Translations under genes and position numbers: made by a program
DNA from: Batillaria attramentaria
Taxonomy: Eukaryota; Mollusca; Gastropoda; Batillariidae
NCBI GenBank assembly: GCA_018292915.2
Contig: JACVVK020000221.1
Coordinates: forward strand, 1,035,557-1,099,556
Direction of reading: 5' to 3'
Length of the DNA: 64,000 nucleotides
The notes under the pieces: generated by a model
The model's database searches: none
The model's input: the letters and a program-made list of their open reading frames with translations, nothing else
What the model was told of the DNA's origin: nothing
Part shown: one piece after another, positions 11,941 through 24,991 of the stretch
Numbering within the stretch: position 1 is the first letter of the stretch
Layout: every line of letters starts with the position of its first letter

Positions 11941-12375
11941 AGATTGCGGATCTGTTTCCTATCGGTTGTTGTTGTTATTGTTGTTGTTTTCTTTTTAAAT
12001 CTCAACTGTACCTTCTTCAACCTTAACATATGAAACGGTAGTCACTACTTGCGAAACTTTTTTTTTTTTTTAATTCAGAAGTTTTTCAGTGACAATCCCT
12101 CCAACGTAAAGCAGCGTGTGTTGAACTATGAGCATGCACAAGTGTTTGTATTGTAACAATGTGATCGTGAAAACCACTTTCTGGTTGATAAATGGTCCAT
12201 GTCTCTCACACAGACCAACTGAAATCCATGAAGTGTTTCAGGCACTACTCACATAATATGTTATGAGAATATTATGAGGATTGAAAAACTGTTTACACCA
12301 CTCACTAGTGCACATTTTCAATGAGTTAAGTGCTAGCGCTTTACGTCGGAAAATAGAGAGCAGTTTGATGATTTC

Positions 12376-12420
12376 GACCGACTGACTGACTGAATGGACT
12401 GACTGACTTTATTTTTCAAG
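12376..12420 (-). mobile_element. Possible antisense LINE tail with (GACT)n
   Basis: GACTGACTGACTGAAT and GACTGACTGACTTTATTTTT read in reverse as an AAATAAA-like signal followed by a tetranucleotide tail, as at the 3' end of some LINEs. No coding part is present. Confidence 0.35.
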
Positions 12421-12521
12421 GATGACGTAATATTCGCACAGGTCTCTCTTGTAACTATCTGTCCTTGCTACACTAATAAACATACAAAAATGCACAAAAA
12501 ATGCATCATCGTCACCATTAT

Positions 12522-12853
<332 letters not shown>

Positions 12854-13060
12854 AAATCAACAAACTCGTGTGGTGTATTTTCTGTAACCGGGGACACCTC
12901 ATTGGGAAAACTCTATTAAATAGACATATATATGTACATGTTATCACAAATCTAAATCAAGGTGTTTTTATAAAAGGTGTATAAAAAAATCACACAATTA
13001 TAATTTAAACAAGATCGTAGCGATTGCAGAAGCTCACAACTAAGACTGAGCCCAAATGTC

Positions 13061-13343
13061 CAGGGCCCGTATGTAGAACTCGAGGTTAATTTAACCCACG
13101 GCTGCGGGCCTAATCCAGACTAAGACAAAAGAAATCCCAAAACAAAGTTAAATAAATAAAAAAACGCGAAGAAAGAAAGACAAAAATCTTTCTATAACGG
13201 CTTAGGCACCATGGTGGAATGGACCCGCTTCCTGATTTAAAACAAAAAACAACAGAAAATTTATCCCTAGAGCTAGTTAGTTCGAGGTTAGACTCTAACC
13301 CGGGGCTACATTCCCTAACCCTGACTTTTACATGCGGGCCCTG
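13061..13343. mobile_element. Candidate MITE with 16-bp terminal inverted repeats
   Basis: CAGGGCCCGTATGTAG at 13061 pairs with TTACATGCGGGCCCTG at 13328 (14 of 16 bases). Further inverted similarity (CTCGAGGTTAATTTAACCC against a CTAACCCGG/TTCGAGGTTA block) lies inside. No clear TSD was seen. Confidence 0.5.
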
Positions 13344-13467
13344 GGGTTATTGCAAAAAAAAAAAAAAAAATGGCTCTTTCATGACAACACAAACAAATCA
13401 GTCTCAGTACACACACTCTGATAATCTCACCGATCAAGTTTGTCAGTATTGCACACAGTATAGCACA

Positions 13468-13640
13468 GGGTGGGTCGGTGTTTGGGGGTTTCAACGTCTT
13501 TTTCCCCCCTACGTACGGGTGATATCAAAGACGGGGCAAAGAGGAAAAAGCTAACGTAAATATATGGGTCCCAGCCGGGATTCGAACACACGACCCGAGC
13601 ATTGAAAGTCCAACACTCTACCATTCCGCTATCCCTCAGT
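13468..13640 (-). mobile_element. tRNA-derived SINE, reverse orientation
   Basis: Reads in reverse from the GGGTGGGTCGGTGTTTGGGG tail through CAAAGACGGGGCAA to the B box (GGGATTCGAACAC) and A box (CACTCTACCATTCCGC). Confidence 0.85.
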
Positions 13641-13775
13641 CCCCTCTACCCCTACCCTAACCCCAGTCACGTGGCTAAGAGGTCGAGGTCGTATCATTGG
13701 CTTGGTTCCCGAGTTACCCCTACCCCCGCCACCATCCCCCGCCCACCCCCAGTACAGTACAGTGACAAAGGGGGG

Positions 13776-13942
13776 AAGGGGGGTGTTTGTGAGTTTAACG
13801 TCGTTTACCACCAGGCATGGCCGATAGCAAAGACGGGGCAACGAGAAAAAGGCCAGCACAACTATTCAAGTTGGCCCCAGCGGGGATACGAACTCACGAC
13901 CCCGAGCATTGAGAGTCCAACGCTCTACCATTCGGCTATCCC
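13776..13942 (-). mobile_element. tRNA-derived SINE, reverse orientation
   Basis: Tail GTTTGTGAGTTTAACGTCG, body AGCAAAGACGGGGCAACG, and head with GATACGAACTCACGACC and CAACGCTCTACCATTCGGC. It ends in a C run at about 13942-13959. Confidence 0.85.
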
Positions 13943-14389
13943 CCCCCCCCCCCCCCCCGCCAGAAACAAGGCAACATCAAGGCTAGTACTGTGTTTATTA
14001 GTTCATTAGTCTACTAACATCAGAAACACTTCCCGCCGTCTGGGCTAGCCTCCGCATGGGGGGGGGGGGGACTTGAACAGAGAGCAAAAGAGCGCAGGTG
14101 CAGGCTGGCTGTCAACTGCCAATCGTGCCAATCGCTTCTCACGTTTCTAGACCTTCTTCCTGGTTCTTGACCCACCGTTCACCTCCCGTGACGTCAGTCA
14201 CATCAAAGACAAAACGTCAGTCACACACAGGTGCTCAATGGAAAAAAGGAATTTGACTAAGTGGAGCTGCCCGCCGTCAGAAAGGAAAGGGATGAACTGG
14301 CGGACTGAAAGAGGGGTGTGTGTGTGTGTGTGGGCCGGGGCAGACTGTGATAAAATGAAGCGGGTGTGGAGGATGAAGTCTGAAGTGAT

Positions 14390-14615
14390 TTTTGTGTGAT
14401 AATCTTAAAATAGTTATTTTAGATTATACCTACCTTATACCAAGACTGTTTTTAATTCATAGAAATCTCTAATTTAATTGTAGTGTTTATTATGTTTATT
14501 ATCTTATGTGTATTTTTTAATTTGATGTGTATCATTGTCTTTGTTTGTCCACTTCATCCAAATTTCCCTGTGGGATATTAAAGATGTATTGATTGATTGA
14601 TTGATTGATTAATTG
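14390..14615 (+). mobile_element. LINE 3' tail with (GATT)n
   Basis: CAAATTTCCCTGTGGGATAT, then TAAAG and ATTGATTGATTGATTG, is the form of the 3' end of CR1/L2-type LINEs (AATTTCCC...GGGAT...AATAAA-like plus tetranucleotide repeat). Only this non-coding end is present. The left limit is approximate. Confidence 0.5.
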
Positions 14616-14621
14616 AACAAG

Positions 14622-14780
14622 GAGGGTGGGTGGGTGTTTAACGTCCTTTTCCATCACGTGTGGGTGATATCAAACACGGGGCAACGAGAAAAAGCGTACA
14701 TAAATATTTGGCCCCAGCCGGGATTCGAACTGACGACCCGAGCATTGAAAGTCCAACGCTCGGCTGTCCCGGCTCCCCCG
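14622..14780 (-). mobile_element. tRNA-derived SINE, reverse orientation
   Basis: Tail GGGTGGGTGGGTGTTTAACG, body CAAACACGGGGCAACG, B box GGGATTCGAACTG, end CCCGGCTCCCC. A short deletion removes part of the A-box region. Confidence 0.85.
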
Positions 14781-14785
14781 GGAAC

Positions 14786-16200
14786 CAGGAAGAAGCCAAA
14801 GAAACACAATATAAAAAGAAATCTACCGTCATCTGCAGCGTGGGGTTTGTGGATTTGATACTCACGAATCGCTTTTTTTCCTTATGCTACATAGCGGTAG
14901 AACTGCTGTTGCTCCTCTCCCCTCCTCCCCCCTCCCCTCTCCGCCGGCAGTGTCTAAGGAGCCGCACTTTTTGTTTGAATGCGTGGTTTGTACTTGTTCT
15001 ATATACAACGTCCGTCCAATAAGAAACAGATTAACTCTCTCAATGCTAAGGTACCTTTCTGGGATCCTCACGTTCACAACGCAGTTTGCAGGATCGCCAA
15101 CTTTCTATTTTTATTCTCAGTCATGACACCATATAAAGTGAGGAACTAAATAAAGCGCTAGCAAAACGGATTTATACAAGTCAAAGGGAAGCAAAAATCT
15201 GTTAGTATGCCACTGGGGGGAAAAACTCTGAGCACAGAGAGAGTTAACTTCCAGACATTACTATTCTCGACATAATTTATATAAACGCCTGTACACAAAG
15301 CGAGATGGTGGAACCGTATAGGAGTGTCGGCACGTGAATTTGACTCGATTGGGTCGGGAAAATCCCCAACAAAATTCCTGCCAAACCGGGGGCAGCGGAG
15401 GTTGTTATCGTACTTCTAGCTCTGTGCCCGATACGCCTGCTAAATGATACTCTCTTACAGATGTAATAGTGCAAGACGCATGCACCGTCACTGTCTCGAA
15501 GGTGGTGTCCGAGTTGTTCACCTGTCAGTGACATGCGATCGAAGAGCGAATGCCGTGTAGTGCGTGTAACTGACAGATTAGCAGAAATATGAGCTACGTG
15601 TACTACCGGGTTGGGCCGGTACAAAATGGCCGGGTTTTCTGCCCGCCGTAAAGCCGCTAGCAGTAGCACCGCGTTTTATCATTTACAAATGTGGGTAGCA
15701 CCGGGTAGCACTGGAAAAACACCTTGGATTTTGGCCTGTCCGTTTGAAAGGGGCCGTTTACACCGGGGGGGGGGGGGGGGGTAACTCAAAACGGACGACC
15801 TTTTTCCGTTGCTATGCCGCTTCAAAGGTTTTGACGAGTGCTCTCATTTAAAGGAGTCTTTTCATAGATATTTGGCCTTATATTATGCAAACCAGCCCTA
15901 CCTCAGAAATATTTATTTTAACCGAAATCTGTCAGAGCTACAGAGCTGTGCTACGAATACAGTAAGTAAAATTGGATGAACTTCCAAAGTCTAGAAAATG
16001 AAGGCATTTGAACAATTTTTTTCGTAAAAATACGTAACATGACCGATTTCTTTAAATGGGCGATAACTTTTAAAACTTCGGCAAGTGAAATATCGCGAAA
16101 CTTACCTGTGGAGCATATGACTGCCCATTTCATCTCAAAGTAAAAATCTCTCCAAAAATCTGGTGGTTTAGGAGACAGCCATCATTACATCCGTCCATCT
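14786..16200. other. Gene-free stretch
   Basis: No gene or element is recognised. It holds a G run at about 15765-15781 and short purine tracts. A 130-residue reverse open frame at 15277-15669 has no recognisable family or exon signals and is treated as chance. Confidence 0.5.
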
Positions 16201-16959
16201 CACACACATCCACACTCACGCACATCCACACACACACACACACACACACAGAGTCACACACACACACGTCTCACAACTCACTCCAGAAAGAACGCAGCAG
16301 CATAGTGTCATTACGTCATCGTGTGCGTGAAAGTATAAAACCAGAGCGTGAAATCGCGGTGAGTTTATTGTGCTTTTGGCCACATTTCTACAGCCTCCAG
16401 CAGGTGTTGTGTGCTGCACGAGAAGACTAGCTAGCCACCGGGTGCGACCTTTTATCATCAGTGTCAAACCCAGGCTGACCTTGGTTTTTATAGCGGTTTC
16501 AGGGACGCTGAAAACTCTGTAACCGTGACACGTGACAGAGTTGACTGTGCAAAAGATATTTTTAAAAAAAATGTTTGTGGCTTCTTGTTAAGATTGCAGA
16601 CCTTTCAGAATCACGAAGCCGAACGCATTGAGACGCCTTTTGCAAACAGTGGCCTTTAGCCTCCAGGGATTGCTAGATATCAGGACCGGGGCTAATGATG
16701 AAAACCCAGCAATTTTGAAGCAACCATCATAGCTTTTTTTCCAGTTTATTTCTCTGATGGACTCCATTCAGGAGGGAGTCGAAGAATGGTCCACCCCATG
16801 CAATGACACAGGAACCATTAAGATAATAGATCATACTCCGCTGTTTCTGCACCATTTTCTCTCTCATTATTCTTTTCCCCGTGTTTCCCATGAGCGGCGC
16901 TGACAGAGTGTGGTGCCTGCTAAGAAAGAAGGAAACCACGTCTAAGAAACCCCTCTCTC

Positions 16960-16972
16960 TCTCTCTCTCACT

Positions 16973-17005
<33 letters not shown>

Positions 17006-17010
17006 ACGCG
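16960..17010. repeat. (CT)n(GT)n microsatellite
   Basis: A CT tract followed by a GT tract in otherwise unassigned DNA (16.2-18.1 kb), where I see no supported gene. Confidence 0.85.
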
Positions 17011-17703
17011 CTCGTGCGCGTGCGTGCTCGACCTCGACCCGTTTCTTGGACGTCAACAAATCTGGTAGCCTCACAGCATGTCCCTGTGCGCCATCCAAAT
17101 TATCAGTTCCGCCAGCAGCGCAGAGTGCATCCCCGAGAAAAGCCTTTTAGGGTGATTCTTTACGCATCAGCGGTTGTAATGGGAGTTAGACCTCAGTTTT
17201 TGGTTCTTTTCCAACCCAGAAGATTTGTTTATGGCGTGAAGTGTTCTGTTTTAATCCAGGTCAAGGCAGTAGGATACCAGAGGAAATTTCAATCAGTTTC
17301 ACTCTATTGTGACTGGAGCTGCGTCTGTGGTGGCCTGGTCCTGCCGCCATGAACTGCAGCCGGTAAACTGATGACATGTAAATAAACCTCTCTGTGAGCT
17401 TCATTGAAAACGCACACACTTGACATTTTCTCCATTTAATGATAAATGGAATGAAAATGGAATGAGGAAAAGTTCAAGCGAGCAATGCATGGCTGAACAT
17501 GTGATCGAAGGTTTTCGTCACGAAGGAGTTAAACATGTCTTTCCCGAGATTACTAGACGACTTCTGTTCTGGAACAGTGTAGCTTCTGAAAGCGTCTGTA
17601 CGCTCGAAATAGTCTATTAATTTTAATGATTAGTAGAGCTCTGAGTGCAGGGCACTGCTGTCCAATGGCTGTGTGGACGAGATTCAGCTGCGCGGCTCGA
17701 AGC

Positions 17704-17790
17704 TAACCTATTCATTCGGGCCTATCGTCGGGGGTTCTCTCCGGGTACTCCGGCTTCCTCCCCCTCTGCTCTGCTTTGGAAATGCTCGGT
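17704..17790 (+). repeat. Fragment of second SINE family
   Basis: CATTCGGGCCTATCGTCGGG, CTCCGGCTTCCTC and TGCTTTGGAAATG match the middle of the SINE at 33119-33500. Confidence 0.65.
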
Positions 17791-18117
17791 TGAGCAAACC
17801 GAAAGGCAAACGTTTTCACCGTACGCATTTCGCAGATCAGTTTCGTCTATCGATTGTTGTACATTCATGTCACTAGGCACATCAAAGAAAGCCGGCAATA
17901 TTCAATCTTGCCAAGTTCACTGAAAACAGTGAAATCGCATAATGTGTCTGTTAAAGTCCTATGATGTTACTGATGATGGTGTTTTTGTCTGGATGTACCT
18001 TGGTTTGATCTTGATGTGCTTTTTGGTGTTTGTTGTGATTTCCTTTGCTGTATTTTGTATATTGTTGTATTTTGTTATTACGTCCATTGTATTTGGATAA
18101 TCCTCCATACCCCAAGC

Positions 18118-18283
18118 GGGGGAGCCGGGGTGGCCGAATGGTAGAGGGTTGGACTTCTAATGCTCGGGACGTGAGTTCGTATCCCGGCTGGGGCCAAATA
18201 TTTGTGCTGGCTTTTTCATCGTTGCCCCGTCTTTGATATCACCCGTATATGGTGGGAAAGGACGTTAACCCCCCCCCCCCCAC
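18118..18283 (+). mobile_element. tRNA-Arg-like SINE with about 16-bp TSD
   Basis: Complete element. CCATACCCCAAGCGGG stands before it (18105-18120) and again after it (18284-18299). The tail carries a C run in place of the usual AAACACCCACCC. Confidence 0.9.
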
Positions 18284-18896
18284 CCATACCCCAAGCGGGG
18301 GAAAGGAATGAAACCTTTGAGTCCTTGAATCTTTGAATCTTGTAAAATGGTCATAAGTGGCAAACGCCTTAACAATCAATTTTGACTCAGTTTGTACGTA
18401 TTACGTAACCTCAGTCTATGCAACCACCTCAAATTTAGAAAACTGGAAGGAGAGTAAACGCATCGTCTGTTCTACACACTTCAAAAACAAACAAGAAAGC
18501 AAGCACCTAGTTCTCATCATCTCACACTAACAATACAACGGAAAATGTCGTGGGAACAGAACCTGGAGAGCAGAGAATCCCTGTGCGCAGAACGTTATGT
18601 ACATCTCACATTTCTCACAACACACTTCTCAGTCAGCGTCGCTCTCTCGTTTGCATCCCCAGTTATAGTTGGTTGGTTGCTTGTTTGGTGGTGGTGTGGG
18701 TGATGGTGGTGGTACTCTCTCTCTCTTTCTCTCTCGCTGTCTCGCTCGCTCGCTCGCTTATTTATGGGGAATTATGGTTCTTTTATGGTTACAGTTAGTT
18801 GTAGTAGTTGTAGCAACGATAAGCTGGTTACGGTTAGTTGTAGTAATTGTAGCAACGATAAGCTAGAAAAGTGGTGGTGCCGTTGTAGGAGAAAGT

Positions 18897-18899
<3 letters not shown>

Positions 18900-18948
<49 letters not shown>
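18900..18948. repeat. (CT)n microsatellite
   Basis: An uninterrupted CT run. Just before it, TTAGTTGTAGTAGTTGTAGC and ACGATAAGCTGGTTACGG occur twice (18791-18866), a 36-bp duplication. Confidence 0.9.
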
Positions 18949-18952
<4 letters not shown>

Positions 18953-19001
18953 TTCGTTGTTTTTCTTTTCATTGTGGTGGTGCGGTTTTCTTTTCCTTTT
19001 T

Positions 19002-19150
19002 CCTTTTTTTTTTTTTTTTTTGAAGGGGGGGGGGGGGGCGTTGGCGTCCCTTTCCACTACGTAAGAAGAAGAAGAAAAAAAAGTCAACACAAATGTTTTT
19101 GGCATCCAGCCGGCATTTGAGTCCACGACCCGAACATTGACAATACAAAA
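19002..19150 (-). mobile_element. Degenerate SINE (reverse) behind a T-run/G-run
   Basis: After a T run and G run, GGCGTCCCTTTCCACTACG resembles the reversed SINE tail, and CCACGACCCGAACATTGA resembles the reversed head. The middle body is largely lost. Confidence 0.55.
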
Positions 19151-20205
19151 GCTCCATCAAGTCGGCCATCTTGATTTCCAATCTATTTAAATTTTCGACA
19201 AAACAAAAAAGCCCTCTATTTTGATAATATTTCCGTTAGGGTTCTCATATCATACGATCGTGCTAGTTGTGATGTGAACAACTACCACAAGCTGTGAAAA
19301 TGATGATGTTTTTTTTTTTTTTTTGGGGGGGGGGGGGGGCTTACCACCAGTTATGGAAACAATAATGCGTTTTATGGTATGACGTTGTACTGTCACCACC
19401 CACGCAGCACACACGCGGTGTTAAATGAAAATGTCGGGTTTTTTTGTGATCATATTTTGACCACCAACGCAAAAGCCATGTGGTTTCAAAAAATGACTGA
19501 GAAGTATTTTCATCTCTTCCAATGTTGAGTATTATTCAGTTTCATGACCTCCGTGTCCTTGATTAAAAAAAAAAAATTATTTTTCTTTTTTTACGGGGGC
19601 GGTTGTTTTCAACTAATTCTCCGGGGGAGGGGAGGGGGGTATATGCCGGTTTATGGCAATAAATTGAACGTTACCAACATTGTTGCTGCTGTTTCTGTAA
19701 TAGACTGCTGTTACTGGTACATGCATGCCGGGTCACGTGCACGAAATTAACTCTTTTTTTTTTCTTTTTTTTTAGGTGTTATCAATACGATTAACAGAAT
19801 ACAAAAAAAAAATTAAAATTAAAATAAGAAAATCAAGGAAGTTCAAGTCTGTGTGTAAAGTCTCAAACATCTGCTGTCGGCGTGATTAGACAGAGTAGTC
19901 TGCCTGAGACAGGAGTGAAGTCCCCTGGGCCATGTTGCCAGGGATAGGCTTACACAAATACTTCATGACAAAACATAAATAAACATGTTGTGTAGCACTG
20001 GGAACATCTGCAACGGGAATAATGAATCTATTGATAAAATGACTGAGTGAGGCCCCCCTGGGCATGTTGATGGAGCTGGGATTAAATAACAATAAAAATG
20101 GTATTTTAAAACGTAAAAACAGTTGAAAGTTCGTGTCGACGCTTTTACAGGCTTGCCGTTTCAAGAAGAAATAGACAATGATTAAAAAAAAAAAGAAAGA
20201 AAGAA

Positions 20206-20695
<490 letters not shown>

Positions 20696-20879
20696 AACGG
20701 GGAAATTCGAGAGAATAAAACAACCAATTACGTATGAGGGTTGTTTTCGTCTTCATCTCGAATCACGACTTGGCGTTTTGGGAGGTCACCACATGCAGGT
20801 AACATATGATGAAAACAATTATTTCAAACAACAACAACAACAACAAAACCCTTGCCATCCTTCAGTGCCTCCATAGGGT

Positions 20880-21008
20880 GCTCGGGTCGTGACTTCGATC
20901 CCGGCTGGGGCCGAATATTTGTGCTGGCTTTTTCATCGCTGCCCCGTCTTTGATGTCACCCTAAGTGGTGAAAAAGGACGTTAAACCCCCAAACACCCAC
21001 CCACCCAC
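20880..21008 (+). mobile_element. 5'-truncated tRNA-Arg-like SINE
   Basis: Starts in the head at GCTCGGGTCGTGACTTCGAT and runs to repeated CACCC units. GCCTCCATAGG before and GCCTCTATAGG after look like the target-site duplication. Confidence 0.8.
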
Positions 21009-21139
21009 CCGCCTCTATAGGGAAGCCTAGTCCCCGCCCGCATTATTCTATACCCAGCACAAAAAGCCAAGGATCACCTGGAGGTTTTTACATGGCAACA
21101 TACATGTCGTTTTCACATCAGCGCCGTCTTTCAATCAGG

Positions 21140-21187
21140 TTCAAACAAAGAATCCTTCAGGTCACGCCTGAAAACTCGCCTATTCAC

Positions 21188-21188
<1 letters not shown>
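21140..21188 (+). mobile_element. LINE reverse-transcriptase ORF C-terminal fragment
   Basis: One frame reads SFRSRLKTRLFT, the conserved C-terminal signature of CR1/RTE/Jockey-type LINE polyproteins. It is followed by (GT)n. Only this end is visible. Confidence 0.45.
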
Positions 21189-21227
<39 letters not shown>

Positions 21228-21743
21228 TGTGTGTGTGTGTTCAGTTTGTGTGGGAGGGAAGGGATGGGGGGGGGGGGGCGTAAGGGGGATGGACGTTGTA
21301 TCTGTTTTGTGTTTGTTTTATCTGTCTGTTGTTATCTGTTCATATAAAGGAATATGTTTGTGTGTGTGTGTGTGTGTGTGTTTGTTGTTGTTGTTGGTTT
21401 TCGTTGTTTGTTTATTATTATTATTATTTTGTTACGAGCGTGGCTGTGCCTCTTGTTTATATTTTGTTTGTATGCTGTAGGATAACAGCTGTAATGTTTT
21501 TTTTTGTAGCTTTGGTGAGATAGAAAAGTCGCTATGTTTAGTTTATATTATGTTTTAGTAATGTAAATCTGTTTCCCGTGATCCAGAAGTTTCTTTTGTT
21601 ATCGCGAGTATTCGAGAAGTGGTGACCTTGTTTTGGCTGTCCCCTTTTACCCTCGGGCGACGGTATGCACTTAGGGCCTAGGGCTGAGTCGCTCGGTAAT
21701 CTCGTGCAAATCGCTTTGTTCTGACCTGTTTACGATTAGAAGG

Positions 21744-22161
21744 TGTTATATAACGCGCCTAGGTTCGGCGGGCAGGTACTTGATTATTCTGGATTCTTCT
21801 TTAGTTTTAAAATAGCAATAAGGTGATTCACGCTTTGATTTTTGATTGGTTCTGTTATAAGAGTGGTCCAGAATGTACTAGAATGCCATTTCTGTATATA
21901 AGGCCCGGAGATGTTTGCGTGTGTGTGTGTGCACGAGAGAAGCTTGTATTTGCGAAGCTTGGAAGTGCTGTGTAACACCGGAGAAGTGCTATAATAAACT
22001 CCACACGGTTTTAACTTTTCTACGCGCTCACGTGTTTTCTGTGAGTGAGAGACAACGTGCGGCCCACAAGAACTCGCTACGTGAGGAAGTGTTCGCCTAT
22101 TTATGTCATCGTATTCCATCGATAGGACGACGGGCTCTCCAACACATCGCCACACGTAACA
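21744..22161 (+). mobile_element. Candidate solo LTR
   Basis: The 418-bp block starts TGTTA and ends TAACA (inverted). It has a TATA-like CTGTATATAAGGCCCGG at about 21891 and an AATAAA at about 21992, the U3-R order of an LTR. No primer-binding site follows, and the 5 bases on each side (GAAGG, TATTT) do not match, so a solo LTR with TSD is not proven. Confidence 0.45.
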
Positions 22162-22164
22162 TAT

Positions 22165-23210
22165 TTATTCCTTTTTTATTTATTTGTTTATTTATTTTAT
22201 TTATTTTATTTATTCATTTTTATTTATTCATTTTTTTTATTTATTTATTTTTTTTTTTTGGGGGGGGGGGAGGGGGGGGCGGGTTAAGCGCCTATAGCTA
22301 TATCAGGTTAGGCCCCAAAGAAATGATAAAGAAAAAGTACACAACGTAATTCGTGTTGTGAACACTTTGCTAATCAAACACACCTGCGAGATGCTTCATG
22401 CAACGAGAAGGAAGCAGGGTCGCTTGTGGGCCCTAGCAACAGTAGTTTAGTTTAGGACTCAGCCCGGCAAAAAATCACATTCTTTTTGGTGCGAAGCACG
22501 CAGGCCGCCTGATGTTTGAGTTGAATCGTTCGGAATGAATTCTGAACTGATCTGGTACAACTTCGAGTCTCATATCTGATCAAGGAAATTTTGGCCGCTC
22601 CCAAAGGGGGAGCTGATGATGTGTACTTGTACGGTCCCTCCCGTTTGGAGTGGTACTTTTATCGTGCACACTTGTTTTTGTGCGTGCAATGATGTGTACA
22701 CGAAGGCGAGACAGGCACTGTAAATAGGAATGCTTTACAATTCACCCAAAAATTCACGAGCATCTAGCAGCTAAAGACTCACGTGTAGGGTAAACTCAAA
22801 CAAATTCTAACTGATGTTCCACTTTTTTGCAATGCTAGCAGCGACCACCTAACCCCTCATTCCTCTGTCGTCTGAAAGCTCTTGTGTCAGCCGCTCAGGA
22901 ACACAAAACAATTCATATGCCAGGTTCATTTTTCACTGTTTTCACTGTCACCTGGCATGAAACTTTTTTTTTTTTTTTTTTTTTACAAAGCTAACAGACA
23001 GCCCCAGATTGCCATTTTTCTACTCTGCACACTAAGTTTAAAGGAGCAAAACTTTTCTTTTTTTGCGGAATTATCTTTTGCGAGTATTTTCGATCTGTAC
23101 CATGGTGTCCCTGAAGAGCACGAGCATTTTCCCCCCTGCTTTCACAGCGTATTCTGACTTTATGTTTACGCAAGCTTTGTGGGACCGTGACGGTAGAGGC
23201 GAAAAGAAAA
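22165..23210. other. Gene-free stretch with T/G runs and repeat fragments
   Basis: A TTTA-rich tract ends in a T run and G run (22249-22280). GATGTGTACTTGT near 22618 resembles the DNA before the LINE tail at 54.1 kb. 22732-22845 is a distant copy of the 9.2-9.9 kb tandem unit. No exon is supported. Confidence 0.5.
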
Positions 23211-23217
23211 AGAAGAG

Positions 23218-23390
23218 TGGGGGTGGGTGGGTGTTTGGGGGTTTAACGTCCTTTTCCACCACATAGGGTGATATCAAAGACGGGGCAACGATGAAAAAGC
23301 CAGCACAAATATTTGGCCCCAGCGGGGATCGAACTCACGACCCGAGCATTAGAAGTCCAACACTCTACCATTCGACCACCCCGGCTCCCC
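23218..23390 (-). mobile_element. tRNA-Arg-like SINE, reverse, with TSD
   Basis: Complete reversed copy from GGGTGGGTGTTTGGGGGTTT to CCCCGGCTCCCC. AAGAAAAAGAAGA-type sequence stands on both sides as the target duplication. Confidence 0.88.
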
Positions 23391-23984
23391 AAGAAAAAGA
23401 AGAAAAAAAAAAGATCGTGTCAATCTAATCTGAAAGGAACAGGGATTTTTTTTTTTCAAATTTGAATTAGCCCGGATCTTGTCATTTGCCGCTGCTTGTC
23501 GATGAATATTTGATGATAGTGGTGTCTCTATGCGGGAGGTCAGTGTCCATTCTCTCTCTCTCTCTCTCTCTCTCTCTGTGATTCTTCTTCTTCTTCCTCC
23601 TCCTTTTCCCAGATTCCAGAGCCGATCACCAGCTTAATACTGAATACCTCCTACGCCGAAAACACAGCACCTACCTCGTGACTCCCCCCTCCCCTCCACC
23701 ACCACCCACCCAACCGTTTTTCTTATTATTATTTCATTATTTTCAGAAAGGCGATCCCAAGAGGGCGGACATTACCAATTTACCACCTGCGTCGAGTCGT
23801 CTTCTCTTTACTCGACAAATGTAATTGTCTGTTACGAGATATCGCACGTGCAGAGATGATGCTTGAAGCGACAGAATGGTGAATGAAAGAGATGTCTGCA
23901 AGATGATACATTGGATCCCATCCCCGCCGACCCGCAAAGGATTATATAGCTCTAAAGAAGATTGGTTTTCACTTGACCCGCACT

Positions 23985-24110
23985 CTCGTGAGTTCGCATC
24001 CCAGCTGGGGCCAAATGTTTGTACTGGTCTTTTTCTCGTTGCCCCGTCTTTGATATCGCCCACACGTGGTGGAAAAGGACGTTTAACTCCCAAACACCCA
24101 CCCACCCTTG
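23985..24110 (+). mobile_element. 5'-truncated SINE
   Basis: Begins in the B-box region (CGTGAGTTCGCATCCCAGCT) and keeps the whole body and the CACCCACCC tail. Confidence 0.8.
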
Positions 24111-24486
24111 TAGCGAGGACAACTGACTCGAGGGGAACGTTCCGAGCACAGGTGAATGATTCCGGTGACTGAACCACCTGGGATCCTCTGCGTGTTAGGA
24201 AGTGTTCTGTCCCTTTGGCATAACTCTCAATGGCGGCGTCAGTGCTTTTAGCCAAAGGTGACCGGACGAAGATCAGCTCCAAGTTTAATTCACCTCTGTC
24301 GCCCTCGACATGAAGCCCCTATTGACATTGATAGTACTGATTTCACTGAGAGTCAAACCACGGGCATAGAACGATGATGTTTTCATAAGTGTAGTATTCC
24401 GCCGACCAACCCTGTTCCGGGTCCGTCGCTAACTCTAGGCCCCTGCGACGATGCCCAAGTCGGGCTAACCGAGACCGAGCCGAGCT

Positions 24487-24667
24487 AGGTGGGTGGGTGT
24501 TGGGTGGATGTTTGGAGGTTTAACGTCCTTTCCGCCACATACGGGTGATATCAAAGACGGGGCAACGATGAAAAAGCCAGCACAAATATTTGGCTCCAAC
24601 CGGGATGCGAACTCAGGACCCGAGCATTAGAAGTCCAACACTCTACCATTCGGCCACCCCGGCTCCC
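24487..24667 (-). mobile_element. tRNA-Arg-like SINE, reverse, with long TSD
   Basis: Complete reversed copy. CGGGCTAACCGAGAC, then GAGCC.AGCTAGG, stands before it (ending at about 24490) and after it (from about 24668), a direct repeat of about 27 bp with two differences. Confidence 0.88.
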
Positions 24668-24847
24668 CCGGGCTAACCGAGACTGAGCCCAGCTAGGTGA
24701 TACCTAAGGAGGAAAAAACAAAAATACTCGGTGACAAGGAAAGTGGACAGTTGCCAACAACTTTGAGGTCTCCGTGTTATTTCACAGTGTGCACAGGAGC
24801 GGTGAAAACTGTCGCATTCACCAGCACACTACATTTTCAGCCTGTTT

Positions 24848-24991
24848 AGAGATTATTGCCTGCATGAGTTGTCTCCCTTGCCACAACAGGCACGCATTTT
24901 TCGTGGCAGAGCACAAAGCTGCCACGAAAAATGCATGCATGCTGCGGGTCTGTGCATGCACGGGGGACAACTCATGCAGGCAATAATCTCT
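24848..24991. mobile_element. Foldback/MITE hairpin, 144 bp
   Basis: AGAGATTATTGCCTGCATGA at the left is matched by its reverse complement at the right, and GCATTTTTCGTGGCA (24894) pairs with TGCCACGAAAAATGC (24920) across a loop of about 11 nt. The arms span nearly the whole element. TTA on both outer sides is a possible TSD. Confidence 0.75.

Noticed and set aside
15277..15669. 130-residue reverse-strand open frame
   Set aside because: No recognisable domain, no exon-like boundaries and no neighbouring exons.
16325..16480. TATAAAA at about 16332 followed by a donor-like GTGAGT and acceptor-like CTACAG
   Set aside because: No coding sequence can be joined on either side; such combinations are expected by chance in this much AT-rich DNA.
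23743..24282. 179-residue reverse-strand open frame
   Set aside because: It runs through a SINE in antisense and resembles no protein family.
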